A stretch of 8,694 nucleotides of DNA, from contig JASLBL010000391.1 in the NCBI GenBank assembly GCA_030146615.1, positions 1 through 8,694 of the forward strand. Reading direction: 5' to 3'. The notes below the pieces were generated by a model that searched no databases, was not told where the DNA came from, and saw only the letters and a list, made by a program, of their open reading frames with translations. Both the position numbers and the translations under genes were made by a program. This document shows positions 1 through 6,500 of this stretch, one piece after another; position 1 is the first letter of the stretch, and every line of letters begins with the position of its first letter. Source of the stretch: Actinomycetes bacterium. GTDB taxonomy: Bacteria; Actinomycetota; CALGFH01.

Positions 1-154
1 TCTGGCCGCCCGGGTACAGGGTCTGGGCTTGCTGCAGGCGATGCTGTTCGTCCTTGAGCAGCTCGTCCTTGTTCGTGGGAGGCGCGAATGCGGCCGAGGC
101 CGACAGCAACACGAGCACGGTGGCGAGGGTGGCGGCAAAACCGAACCGGCGCAT
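1..154 (-). CDS. Exported protein, N-terminal part only (runs off the left edge)
   Basis: An ATG at 154-152 opens a frame that stays open to the window edge, giving 51 residues. Residues 1-24 form a classic signal peptide: MRRF, then a hydrophobic core (about 6-17), then a small-residue region ending SASAAFA. The two residues after AFA are prolines, which signal peptidase I disfavours at +1, so cleavage may instead fall after ASA at 19-21. What follows is polar and charged (NKDELLKDEQ, then HRLQQAQ) and could begin a coiled coil. An AAGGGG ribosome binding site sits about 6 bases before the ATG. Actinobacterial cell-wall hydrolases often start this way, but the catalytic part is outside the window, so no function is assigned. 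The gene is separated from the ABC operon by 134 bases with no clear terminator. Confidence 0.65.
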   Translation of the reverse strand, partial: MRRFGFAATLATVLVLLSASAAFAPPTNKDELLKDEQHRLQQAQTLYPGGQ

Positions 155-288
155 GGCAACCCCTTCAGTCCGAGACAGGGCAGCGGAGCCCCTTTGCCTT
201 CTAGACCAAAAGAACGGATCCACCGCACCGGCGTTACCATCCGCCGGGAGCCGCCGACCGTCCTTCACCATAAGGCGGGGTTGCTGGG

Positions 289-1140
289 TCAGATGCCCGG
301 CCCGTGGGGGTGCGGAATCTCCGGCGCACGCTCGTGGTCGACGCGGGGAGCGGGGCCGATGTCGGGGACCTCGCCGAGGTTGGCGGCGGCCGGGTTGAGG
401 ATGCGCTGGAGGAAGGTGCGGGTACGGGCATGCTGGGGGCTGCCGATCACCTGGGCGGGGACGCCCTGCTCCACGATCACGCCCTCGTCCATGAAGATGA
501 CCCGGTCGGCGACCTCGCGGGCGAAGCTCATCTCGTGGGTGACGACCAGCATGGTCATGCCCTCGATGGCCAGCTTGCGCATGACGGCGAGCACGTCGCC
601 GACCAACTCTGGATCAAGCGCCGAGGTCGGCTCGTCGAACAGCATCAGCTCGGGCCCCATGGACAAGGCGCGGGCGATCGCCACCCGCTGCTGCTGGCCA
701 CCCGACAGCTGGGCGGGGTAGGTGCCGTGCTTGTCGGTGAGGCCGACCCGGTCCAGGTTCTCGCGGGCGATGCGGATGGCTTCCTGCTTGGGGCGCTTGA
801 GTACGCGCCGCTGGGCGATGGTGAGGTTCTCCAAGGCCGTCAGATGGGGGAACAGGTTGAAGGCTTGGAAGACCATGCCGATCTTGCGGCGCACCGCGTC
901 GATGTCGACATCAGGGTCGGTCACCTCCATCCCACCGACGAAGACCTTTCCCGAGGTCGGCTCCTCAAGGCGGTTGATGCAGCGCAGCAGGGTCGACTTG
1001 CCGGACCCGGACGGGCCGATGACACAGACGACCTCCCCGCGGTCCAGGCGCAGGTCGATGCCTCGGAGGACCTCCAGGCGGCCGAAGTACTTGTGGAGGT
1101 CATGAACCTCAATGGCCGCGCCCTCTGTGCTGGTGGTCAC
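289..1140 (-). CDS. Polar amino-acid ABC transporter ATP-binding protein (GlnQ/HisP type)
   Basis: This is the cytoplasmic ATPase that powers uptake with the adjacent permease and binding protein. All ABC motifs are visible in 283 residues: Walker A GPSGSGKST (42-50), Q-loop glutamine in VFQAFNLFPH (Q92), signature LSGGQ (145-149), Walker B LMLFDE (165-170), D-loop SALD (173-176) and switch histidine in VVTHE (H202). VFQAFNLFPH and the LFDEPTSALDPE block are characteristic of the amino-acid (PAAT) family. The GTG at 1140 was chosen because it lies 4 bases after the permease stop; a longer frame from 1188 would overlap the permease by 44 bases with low-complexity sequence. The body ends as usual at FLQRIL, but about 30 further residues rich in Pro, His and Asp follow, making it roughly 40 residues longer than typical GlnQ proteins. 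Confidence 0.95.
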   Translation of the reverse strand: MTTSTEGAAIEVHDLHKYFGRLEVLRGIDLRLDRGEVVCVIGPSGSGKSTLLRCINRLEEPTSGKVFVGGMEVTDPDVDIDAVRRKIGMVFQAFNLFPHLTALENLTIAQRRVLKRPKQEAIRIARENLDRVGLTDKHGTYPAQLSGGQQQRVAIARALSMGPELMLFDEPTSALDPELVGDVLAVMRKLAIEGMTMLVVTHEMSFAREVADRVIFMDEGVIVEQGVPAQVIGSPQHARTRTFLQRILNPAAANLGEVPDIGPAPRVDHERAPEIPHPHGPGI

Positions 1141-1144
1141 CGCG

Positions 1145-1951
1145 TCACCGGGCCTCGGCGGCCTTGGCCTCGAGCCGGCGGACCACATAGCTGAGCGGCA
1201 CCGTGATGAGCAGGTAACACAGCCCGGCGACCAGGATGGGGGTCATGCTGACGTACTGGTTCAGGGCGTCGCGGCTGAACTTGGCCAGCTCCCGGTCCTC
1301 CAGGGTGAGGCCGAGCAGATACACCAGCGAGGAGTCCTTGGTCAGCAAGATCAGCTCATTGGTCAACGGCGGCAGGATGATCCGGAACGCCTGGGGGAGC
1401 ACGATCGAGATCATCGCCCAGCCGGGGGACATGCCAAGCGACCGCGCCGCCTCGGTCTGGCCTCTGGGCACGGCCTGGATGCCGGCACGGATCGTCTCGG
1501 CCATGTAGGCAGCGGCGACCAGGCCCAGGGCGGTGGCGATCGTGCCCAGGGTGCCGCCGGGAAAGGTGGTGTTGAACGCGATCGGAATGCCGAAGCCGAA
1601 GGCCAGGATGACCAGCAGCGCCGGCACCCCACGGAAGAACTCGATGTAGATGTTGGCCAGCCAGCGGTACGGCGCCGCCGAGGACAACCGCATGAGCGCC
1701 AGGACCAGGCCGAGCACTAGGCCGAAGGCGAAGGCGGCGGCGGTGTAGATGACCGTGTTCAGCAGGTAGGTGGTGAGGATCTGGGGGAAGATGGCGTCCA
1801 CGACCGCCAGGTCGAAGAATGCCCTGCGGATCTGCCCCCAGTCCGCGAGCGAGGCGAGCAGCAGGATCGCGGCAGCGAAGAGCAAGTACTGCACACCCCG
1901 GGTGATCCTGGCGCGTTGACGCCGGGTCAGGACTCTTGAGCGGACGGCCAT
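1145..1951 (-). CDS. Polar amino-acid ABC transporter permease (HisM/GlnP family)
   Basis: This inner-membrane subunit forms the translocation path. It has 268 residues. A positively charged start (RRQRAR) precedes a hydrophobic segment at about 20-36, and further spans lie near 60-87, 109-126, 134-150 and 180-200, with one near the C-terminus. The family hallmark IEFFRGVPALL is at 103-113. The cytoplasmic coupling loop (EAA loop) runs from about 152 to 175, with ETIRAGI, VPRGQTEAA and SLGM, and is the site that docks on the ATPase. The start is an ATG preceded by GAGGAGA at 7 bases, a strong ribosome binding site. It is the only permease in the operon, so a homodimer is likely; many relatives use two different permeases. 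It lies 67 bases after the binding-protein gene and 4 bases before the ATPase, so the three are almost certainly one transcript. Confidence 0.95.
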   Translation of the reverse strand: MAVRSRVLTRRQRARITRGVQYLLFAAAILLLASLADWGQIRRAFFDLAVVDAIFPQILTTYLLNTVIYTAAAFAFGLVLGLVLALMRLSSAAPYRWLANIYIEFFRGVPALLVILAFGFGIPIAFNTTFPGGTLGTIATALGLVAAAYMAETIRAGIQAVPRGQTEAARSLGMSPGWAMISIVLPQAFRIILPPLTNELILLTKDSSLVYLLGLTLEDRELAKFSRDALNQYVSMTPILVAGLCYLLITVPLSYVVRRLEAKAAEAR

Positions 1952-2018
1952 CGGCGTGTCTCCTCAACGGCCGGAAGACCGCACAGGCCTCCCGGCCGCC
2001 ATGGTCGTCAAAGCGTCG

Positions 2019-2837
2019 TCAGCTCTTCGGCTCGACGCCGAACCACTTCTTGTAGATCTGGCTATAGGTGCCGTCCTGCCGGGCCTGCGCGATGACCTCA
2101 TTGACGACCGTGGCCAGCGCCTGGTTGCCCATCTTCATGCCAAAGCCGTACTGCTCACCGGTCTCAAAGGTGGCTGCGACCTCGACATCGGCGTTCTTCT
2201 TGGCGAAGTCGAGCAGCACCGGGATGTCGTTGATGGCCCCGGCGACCGCCCCGGTCTGCACGGCCTTGAGCTCCAGGGCCAGGTCCTCGTAGTCCTTGAG
2301 CTTCACACCCTTGGAGACGGCGTTCTCCTCGGCGTACATCTTGCCGGTGGTCGCGGTCTGGACCCCGAGCAGCTTGCCCTTGAGCTGGTCGAAGGAGGTG
2401 ATGCCGCTGCCCTTCTTGACCAGCAAGGCCTGGTCGGCATCGAAATACGGGTCGGAGAAGAGGATCTTCTGCTTACGCTCCTCGGTGATCGTCATCGCCG
2501 CCGCCGCGAGGTCGCACTGCCGGGCGTTCAGCGCCTCGCCGGACTGGATGCCCTCAAACGGCGTGTCGAAGATCTCCTGGGTCACGTTGAGCCGCTTGGC
2601 GACCAGATCGACCATTTCGACGTCGAACCCGACGACCTTACCGCCTTGCTCGAACTGGAAGGGCTCATAGGGCAGATGGGTGCAGGTGACGAGCTTGCCC
2701 GACCGGATCAGGTCGACACCACCAGCCTCGGGCGTGGCGGTGGGCTCCTCGTCTCCACCGCAGCCGGCCAGCAACAAGAGGGCGGCGACAAGCGCGCCGA
2801 CGAACCGAGGCAAGGAACGGGGAGGGTGGGGGGACAT
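2019..2837 (-). CDS. Amino-acid-binding lipoprotein of the ABC importer (SBP_bac_3 family)
   Basis: This extracytoplasmic solute-binding protein captures the substrate and delivers it to the permease. Residues 1-26 form a lipoprotein signal ending LLAGC, with C26 the lipidated cysteine. A flexible GGDEEPTATPEAGG linker follows, then a two-lobed domain. Family ligand-site features are visible: PYEPFQF (56-62), GFDVEMVDL (70-78), TITEERK (116-122) whose arginine R121 should hold the ligand carboxylate, the SDPYF motif (128-132), QTATTG (160-165) and D204 in GAINDIP, which should contact the amino group. C52 and C108 could form a disulfide. The total of 272 residues is normal. GAGGAGG lies 4 bases before the ATG. 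The combination of R121 and D204 supports a free amino acid as ligand, but the sequence does not say which one. It is the first gene of the operon. Confidence 0.94.
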   Translation of the reverse strand: MSPHPPRSLPRFVGALVAALLLLAGCGGDEEPTATPEAGGVDLIRSGKLVTCTHLPYEPFQFEQGGKVVGFDVEMVDLVAKRLNVTQEIFDTPFEGIQSGEALNARQCDLAAAAMTITEERKQKILFSDPYFDADQALLVKKGSGITSFDQLKGKLLGVQTATTGKMYAEENAVSKGVKLKDYEDLALELKAVQTGAVAGAINDIPVLLDFAKKNADVEVAATFETGEQYGFGMKMGNQALATVVNEVIAQARQDGTYSQIYKKWFGVEPKS

Positions 2838-2846
2838 GGTGCCTCC

Positions 2847-3122
2847 TCATCGACTCGGAGGTGTGAAGGGGGTGGCAGCAGATATTCGCCGATGTTTCGT
2901 GGCCCATGGCGGTCGGCTGGCCACCGGCCTGGACCGCGTGTAGGTGTAGCACTCCTTGGCAACTGGTTCCATCACAAGGTCGAGAACCACACCATGCTCC
3001 ATGAGGCGGGAACCGCTTCCGGCCGCGCCGGCGATCCACTCCTCTCCCTCGCCGATGCCGGCCTCGGCCTCCGACGCCCTGTCCGCGAGCGTCGTGATCA
3101 CGCCCATCCCTGTCGGCCGCAA
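2847..3122 (-). pseudogene. Coding-like frame upstream of the ABC operon, possible gene remnant
   Basis: A 91-residue frame starts at a TTG (3122) or, more plausibly, at the ATG at 3107, and stops at 2847, inside the ribosome binding site of the binding-protein gene. Residues after the ATG read MGVITTLADRASEAEAG and then GEGEEWIAGAAG, with strongly G/C third positions, up to about KECYTYT. Beyond that the composition becomes arbitrary, which suggests real coding sequence decaying into non-coding DNA. I do not recognise the family. It could be a small gene translated just before the importer. More likely it is the 3' part of a degraded gene whose 5' part is the next frame to the right. No good ribosome binding site was found. 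Confidence 0.25.
2911..2935 (-). promoter_or_regulatory. Possible hairpin in the leader of the ABC operon
   Basis: An imperfect inverted repeat lies about 75-100 bases before the binding-protein start: GGTC (2911-2914) pairs with GACC (2932-2935), and inside it GGCC (2919-2922) pairs with GGCC (2926-2929) across a 3-base loop. It could fold in the operon leader RNA. Such pairings arise easily in GC-rich DNA, and no known riboswitch or T-box consensus was seen, so this is weak. Confidence 0.2.
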
Positions 3123-3124
3123 CT

Positions 3125-3277
3125 CTACCGCCGGGCCAGCAAGGTACGGGCGGCTTCAAGATCCTCGAAGGCGTTTCCACCCGCGATGATCTCGGTCCCC
3201 GGCAGATCACCAGCCGTCCTTATTAACACGCTTGACCAGACCGGCGCCCGATAGCTGCCTCCCACGCGCGTTGGCAT
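3125..3277 (-). pseudogene. Short coding-like frame, possible 5' part of the same broken gene
   Basis: An ATG at 3277 opens a 50-residue frame ending in TAG at 3125. Its second half, GDLPGTEIIAGG followed by NAFEDLEAARTLLARR, looks like genuine protein: balanced composition and amphipathic helix spacing. The first 20 residues look arbitrary. The stop lies 2 bases before the alternative TTG of the following frame. A single slip near 3125-3135 would join AARTLLA to the downstream VELRPTGMGV frame, so the two may be one frameshifted gene. No family is recognised and no ribosome binding site is visible. A TATAT sequence just before the ATG may be chance. Confidence 0.25.
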
Positions 3278-3299
3278 ATACCGGATGGCAGCCACCGTG

Positions 3300-3655
3300 C
3301 CGCTCTACACTCGACCCGTAATCGTCTGAGGAGAGCAGTGCAGGGATGCGTTCTGAGACCGCTGCGCGCCTGCGACCCGCAGAAGCAACCGCGATCGAAG
3401 AGACCACCGAGGAGCGTTCCCGCAGGTCAAGTGGGGTGTAGTGGGCCCTGGCTGGACTGACCAGCGGCCTCATCCTTATCAGCTAAATGCCGCTAACCGC
3501 TGTGCGGCGCCCTTTCCGCAGGTGGCGCGTGACCGTCGGGGCCAAAAGTAAGCGTTCAATCAGGGTACTGGTATGCGCTCATTGATTGTAGCGTGGGCAT
3601 AGGTTGGGCCAGCGTACCTCACGCCGATGTAATCCCCTGGCGGGGGGCCGGCCGC
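3300..3655 (+). repeat. Diverged long direct repeat, copy 1 (contains a tRNA-Ile 3' fragment)
   Basis: This stretch aligns collinearly with 8339-8694 with only small indels (offset 5033-5039 bases throughout). Shared anchors, in order, are CCGCTCTAC (3300), TCGACC (3311), a perfect 23-base match at 3342-3364, CCGCGATCGAA (3389), the tRNA fragment (3439-3482), CGCTGTGCGG (about 3499), two ATGCGTTC-like octamers (3550 and 3573), GGCCAGC (3607) and GCCGATG (3623). Identity judged by eye is about 65-75%, far above chance. There is no credible coding frame in it. The right end is uncertain because the second copy is cut by the window edge. This copy looks more decayed than copy 2. Confidence 0.8.
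3439..3482 (-). pseudogene. Degenerate 3' fragment of tRNA-Ile(GAU)
   Basis: Read on the minus strand, it begins CTGATAAGGATGAGG: the anticodon loop with GAT, then the 3' anticodon-stem strand and variable region. A T-stem GCTGG/CCAGC and the acceptor 3' strand follow. The 5' half (GGGCCTG acceptor strand, D-arm) is absent upstream. The T-loop has lost two bases compared with copy 2 (TCAGT instead of TTCAAGT), an extra G sits in the acceptor strand, and the terminal CCA has become CTA. It cannot form a tRNA and is best read as a decayed integration-site core. Confidence 0.75.
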
Positions 3656-3751
3656 TGCGCCAGACGGCTGGCCGACCTGCTGTCCTCATCGGATGCCGAC
3701 GGTGGCGGAACATTCCCGCGGGGCGATCTGCTGCTCCTGAGGGGGACCGAG

Positions 3752-4171
3752 TCAGGTGAGATCAACCTCCCGGAGTACCGTCCGGCTGGCCGTATAGATG
3801 AAGGGCCCCGGATCCTCCAGGCGCCGCTCGATGGCCCGCCACTGCGACATGAAGACCTCGAGCTGCGCCCAAGTGCCCCGGGCCTCGTCGCTGGCCAGCG
3901 TGATCATCCGGGCGCTACTGTTGCGGACGGCGTCGAGCTCGGCCTGGTGATGCTGGATGCGGCTGTCCCGGGTGATGATCAGCCACCCTTGACGGGCGGT
4001 CTCTGGAATCCAGATCTCATCAGGAGTGGCAGGACTGGTGATTGAGCACGGCAGTCGCTCTCGGCGATGCACGACACCGCCTGGATCTCCGGGGTAGGTC
4101 ACATCGGATCGGAGCTTCACCATGACCTTGGCCAGGCCGAGCACGTCGGCATCGAAGTAGAAGCGGACCAT
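3752..4171 (-). CDS. PIN-like domain toxin, VapC45-type ribonuclease
   Basis: The predicted product has 139 residues, matching my recollection of the size of M. tuberculosis VapC45 (Rv2019). It starts MVRFYFDADVLGLAK; the acidic pair D7 and D9 sits at the end of the first beta strand as in PIN-type metal-dependent RNases. The segment TPDEIWIPETARQGWLIITR ends at residue 68 and is followed by D69, the other conserved acidic position (ITRDSRI), typical of this family. Its likely role is RNA cleavage that slows growth when free of antitoxin; the RNA target is unknown. The ATG at 4171 was chosen because it begins exactly at the conserved strand and lies 20 bases after the antitoxin stop; upstream in-frame sequence is an arginine/glycine-rich shadow of the antitoxin gene. 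The ribosome binding site is weak (AGG), so translation probably depends on the antitoxin gene. Confidence 0.8.
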   Translation of the reverse strand: MVRFYFDADVLGLAKVMVKLRSDVTYPGDPGGVVHRRERLPCSITSPATPDEIWIPETARQGWLIITRDSRIQHHQAELDAVRNSSARMITLASDEARGTWAQLEVFMSQWRAIERRLEDPGPFIYTASRTVLREVDLT

Positions 4172-4191
4172 CGCCGGCCTATGTCGTGGGC

Positions 4192-4875
4192 TCACGCCGC
4201 GGCATGCAGCGAGTTTTCGTAAGCGAGGGCCCAGTGAATGTCGCTGACCGCCAGGTTGAAGGCCTCCGCCACCTCCTCGATCCCTTCGCCGGCGTCGACG
4301 TGCTCCCATAGGACAGCGGTGCTGATGCCCTTTACGCTCGGCAGCCCGAAACGGATGTCGGGGGCCATACGCACAGGTGAATCGGGATCGTCGTGCGGCC
4401 GCCAGCCGGCAGCGATGTCATCCTCCCATGTGACTCGCTCGACGAAGGCCTCCGCCGGCGGCGTGAGGATCAGCTGGCCACGAGTGACAGCGACAAGGCA
4501 GTAGTCAGCTTCGAGGCCGGAGGCATCTTGGGCCTCGAGCACGAGCTGCCGACCCTCACTGACGAAGGGCTTTTGATGGGCGAGGGGATAGGGAACACCG
4601 AGCTCCTCCCGGAGCAGGTCGATGAAAGTCCGGAGCTCGGCCATCGGCACTCGATGCGTGCGTCGGTATTCCCGCAGGAGACCGGCCTCGACGAACTCTG
4701 CCCAGGTGACCAGTCGATCACCCCGAGGATGCAGCCGGATCACCGGCTTGTAGGTCTTGCGCCGGTACTCGCCGCCATCGAGCCAATAGTGCAGGGTCGA
4801 CCGGGGCACCCGAAGCAACCGGGCTGCTTCAGCCTCGCTGAACATCTCCCGCTCGAGCACGCTCGCGATCGCCAT
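4192..4875 (-). CDS. VapB45-type antitoxin: helix-turn-helix plus DUF433-like domain
   Basis: This 227-residue protein would neutralise the downstream PIN toxin and repress its own operon. The N-terminus has a MerR/excisionase-style helix-turn-helix at about 11-32 (FSEAEAARLLRVPRSTLHYW), followed by a charged DNA-contact loop. The C-terminus (about 172-227: IRFGLPSVKGISTAVLW, later VAEAFNLAVSDIHWALAYE) is the DUF433 pattern, itself a small helix-turn-helix. The order antitoxin then toxin, the spacing, and the two-domain layout match M. tuberculosis Rv2018/Rv2019 (VapBC45) as I remember it. The start is the ATG at 4875; M11 is an in-frame alternative directly before the first helix. The ribosome binding site is weak. 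Only 87 bases separate it from the next gene upstream, so its promoter and operator should lie in 4876-4962. Confidence 0.8.
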   Translation of the reverse strand: MAIASVLEREMFSEAEAARLLRVPRSTLHYWLDGGEYRRKTYKPVIRLHPRGDRLVTWAEFVEAGLLREYRRTHRVPMAELRTFIDLLREELGVPYPLAHQKPFVSEGRQLVLEAQDASGLEADYCLVAVTRGQLILTPPAEAFVERVTWEDDIAAGWRPHDDPDSPVRMAPDIRFGLPSVKGISTAVLWEHVDAGEGIEEVAEAFNLAVSDIHWALAYENSLHAAA

Positions 4876-4962
4876 GGTCGAAGTCTCGCATGACTGCCGA
4901 ACAGCTGCTGGTGGCCTGCGCGCTGACCTGCTTCAACCGGCTGTCGGGTCAGGTCTGGATGA

Positions 4963-6231
4963 TTACGGGTGCGCTGTAGGGCCGCCGGCCGGGCTGGAGG
5001 CTGGCTGCGACGGCCGCAGCCACAGCGACGCCTGAGTCGGCTGCATGGTCTGGTCGACCACGGCCAGCAGCTCGGTGTGGAGCGCATCGAGGTCCACCTG
5101 CTCCTGGAGGCGGACCGCGAACCCCTCGATGACCTGGGCGGCGTCGTGGCGGCGGCGGTTGAAGCGCCGGTCCACGACCGCCTGGATGCGGCGGCGGGCC
5201 GGCTGGAACAGCGCGGCCACGGCCAGGGTGGCGGCGGCCACGACCAGGCTGGAATCTTGGCCCAGCAGCTGGCCCAGGCCAAGGACGACCACGGCATAGC
5301 CGCCACCCAACAGCAGCGTCAGCAGCCCCCAGGCCAGGGTGCGGCTGATGATGTGGTCCAGGTCATAGAGCCGGTAGCGCAGAATGGCCGCTCCCAGCGC
5401 CAGCGGCAGGACGGCAAAACAGGCACTGATCGCCCAGGTGATCAGGGCCGTGGCCCCCACCGCCACGCCGCCCAGGGCAACGGCCGCCCCCAGCACTGCC
5501 AGGGCGGCCGCCCAGGCCACCCAGCGCAGCTGCTGGCGCTCCACGCCGTGGGCGCAGCGGAAGCGCACCACCAGCGAAGCGGCCCCGACCACCACGGCCA
5601 AGGTGGTGAACGCCAGGGCCAGCTGGTTGACCACCAGCAGCACCCCACCTTGACCGCGATAGTCGAACGGCCCACCGAGCAGCTGATACTGGGGGTCGAG
5701 TGGCCCACTGGCCACCGCCAGGGCCACGAGCAAGATGACCGCTGCGGCCACGGTCGCCCGGGCCCACCAGCGCCAGCGGGGCGAGGGCAGGGACCCGGTC
5801 GGGGTGAGCAGCAGCACGAAGCTGGCCGCGGTCTGGGCGGTGACGACGGTGATGGGCCAGTAGCGGGCCACGGCGTGCGCGGCGGGGAGGGCGCCGGGGC
5901 GGGCCAGGAGTCCGTAGGCGGCATAGGCCGGGGCCACGCCGCCCCAGGCCAGCGACAGGCCCAGGACCAGCAGCAGCCAGCCCACCGGGTGGCGGGGTCG
6001 GCGGCTGGCCAGGACCGCCCCGACCGTGGTCGCGCTCACACACGCCAGCACGGGGCCAAGGAAGGCGCCGAGGGTGAGCTGGGCCAGGTCGGGCCGGCCA
6101 GCCTGTCGTGACAGCTGATCCAGCCAGGCGATCACCGCAAGGCCGAGCATGGTCAGCGTCCACAGCGCCCATGCCGCCACCTCCGGCCACCAGCGCGGCC
6201 GGGCGACTCGGGCGGCAGGGATCACGGCCAT
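4963..6231 (-). CDS. Multispanning membrane protein, histidine-kinase sensor-like, no catalytic domain
   Basis: The product has 422 residues with about 8-10 hydrophobic spans filling 1-345, including SRRPRHPVGWLLLVLG near 76-91, a motif common in actinobacterial 7TM-type sensors. A membrane-exit segment RYRLYDLDHIISRTL follows at 285-299, then two more spans, then a basic juxtamembrane helix at 345-364 (ARRRIQAVVDRRFNRRRHDA) and a coiled-coil-like helix ending LLAVVDQTMQPTQASLWLR. In relatives this arrangement leads into signalling or kinase domains. Here the chain ends within 20 residues, with no phosphoacceptor-histidine box or ATP-binding (N/G) motifs. It is therefore probably a stand-alone membrane sensor or signalling partner. 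The ligand is unknown. There is no clear ribosome binding site before the ATG at 6231. Confidence 0.7.
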   Translation of the reverse strand: MAVIPAARVARPRWWPEVAAWALWTLTMLGLAVIAWLDQLSRQAGRPDLAQLTLGAFLGPVLACVSATTVGAVLASRRPRHPVGWLLLVLGLSLAWGGVAPAYAAYGLLARPGALPAAHAVARYWPITVVTAQTAASFVLLLTPTGSLPSPRWRWWARATVAAAVILLVALAVASGPLDPQYQLLGGPFDYRGQGGVLLVVNQLALAFTTLAVVVGAASLVVRFRCAHGVERQQLRWVAWAAALAVLGAAVALGGVAVGATALITWAISACFAVLPLALGAAILRYRLYDLDHIISRTLAWGLLTLLLGGGYAVVVLGLGQLLGQDSSLVVAAATLAVAALFQPARRRIQAVVDRRFNRRRHDAAQVIEGFAVRLQEQVDLDALHTELLAVVDQTMQPTQASLWLRPSQPASSPAGGPTAHP

Positions 6232-6500
6232 GGTCGTGAGCGCATGCAGGCCCTCGGGTTTTCGGTCACCGTCACCCGCCTAGTCGGTCACGTGTCAGGG
6301 TGGCCGATCCCCGTCTCGGGAGCGTTACGGACAGGGCCACCGCCCGGATGCCGGGCCGCCACGTCAGGATCATTGGACCTCCCCAAGAGGGGCATGAACC
6401 GCGTCCTAGGGGCCTGGCACCTGGTGCGGTGGTGACCTGGGATGGCGGGGTTGTCGCTGGAGAGTCGGCACTGGGCGAAAGCCGACCAGGGCAATGGGTG
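6232..6500. other. Intergenic region with short palindromes
   Basis: This 269-base gap between two membrane-protein genes shows no convincing coding frame. It contains small inverted repeats: GCCCGG/CCGGGC around a 3-base loop (6342-6356), GCACC/GGTGC around one base (6417-6427) and CCCC/GGGG around AAGA near 6380. Any could terminate the gene to the right or regulate the one to the left, but none is followed by a T-run. Two CGGTCAC words sit near 6264 and 6285. A promoter for the sensor-like gene should be here; no clear -35/-10 pair was found. Confidence 0.35.

Noticed and set aside
229..246. Hairpin CGGCG-8-CGCCG as a terminator for the ABC operon
   Set aside because: The stem is only five pairs with an eight-base loop and no T-run; such pairings are common by chance at this GC content.
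1956..3254. A 432-codon plus-strand frame across the ABC operon
   Set aside because: It is antisense to the binding-protein gene, which has a lipobox and a full ligand-site pattern; the plus frame has low-complexity composition and no motifs.
3593..4045. A 150-codon plus-strand frame over the toxin gene
   Set aside because: It overlaps the conserved PIN-like toxin antisense and shows no motif or ribosome binding site.
4969..6111. A 380-codon plus-strand frame opposite the sensor-like gene
   Set aside because: It is dominated by Gln, Gly, His and Arg, has no recognisable domain, and mirrors the hydrophobic minus-strand gene.
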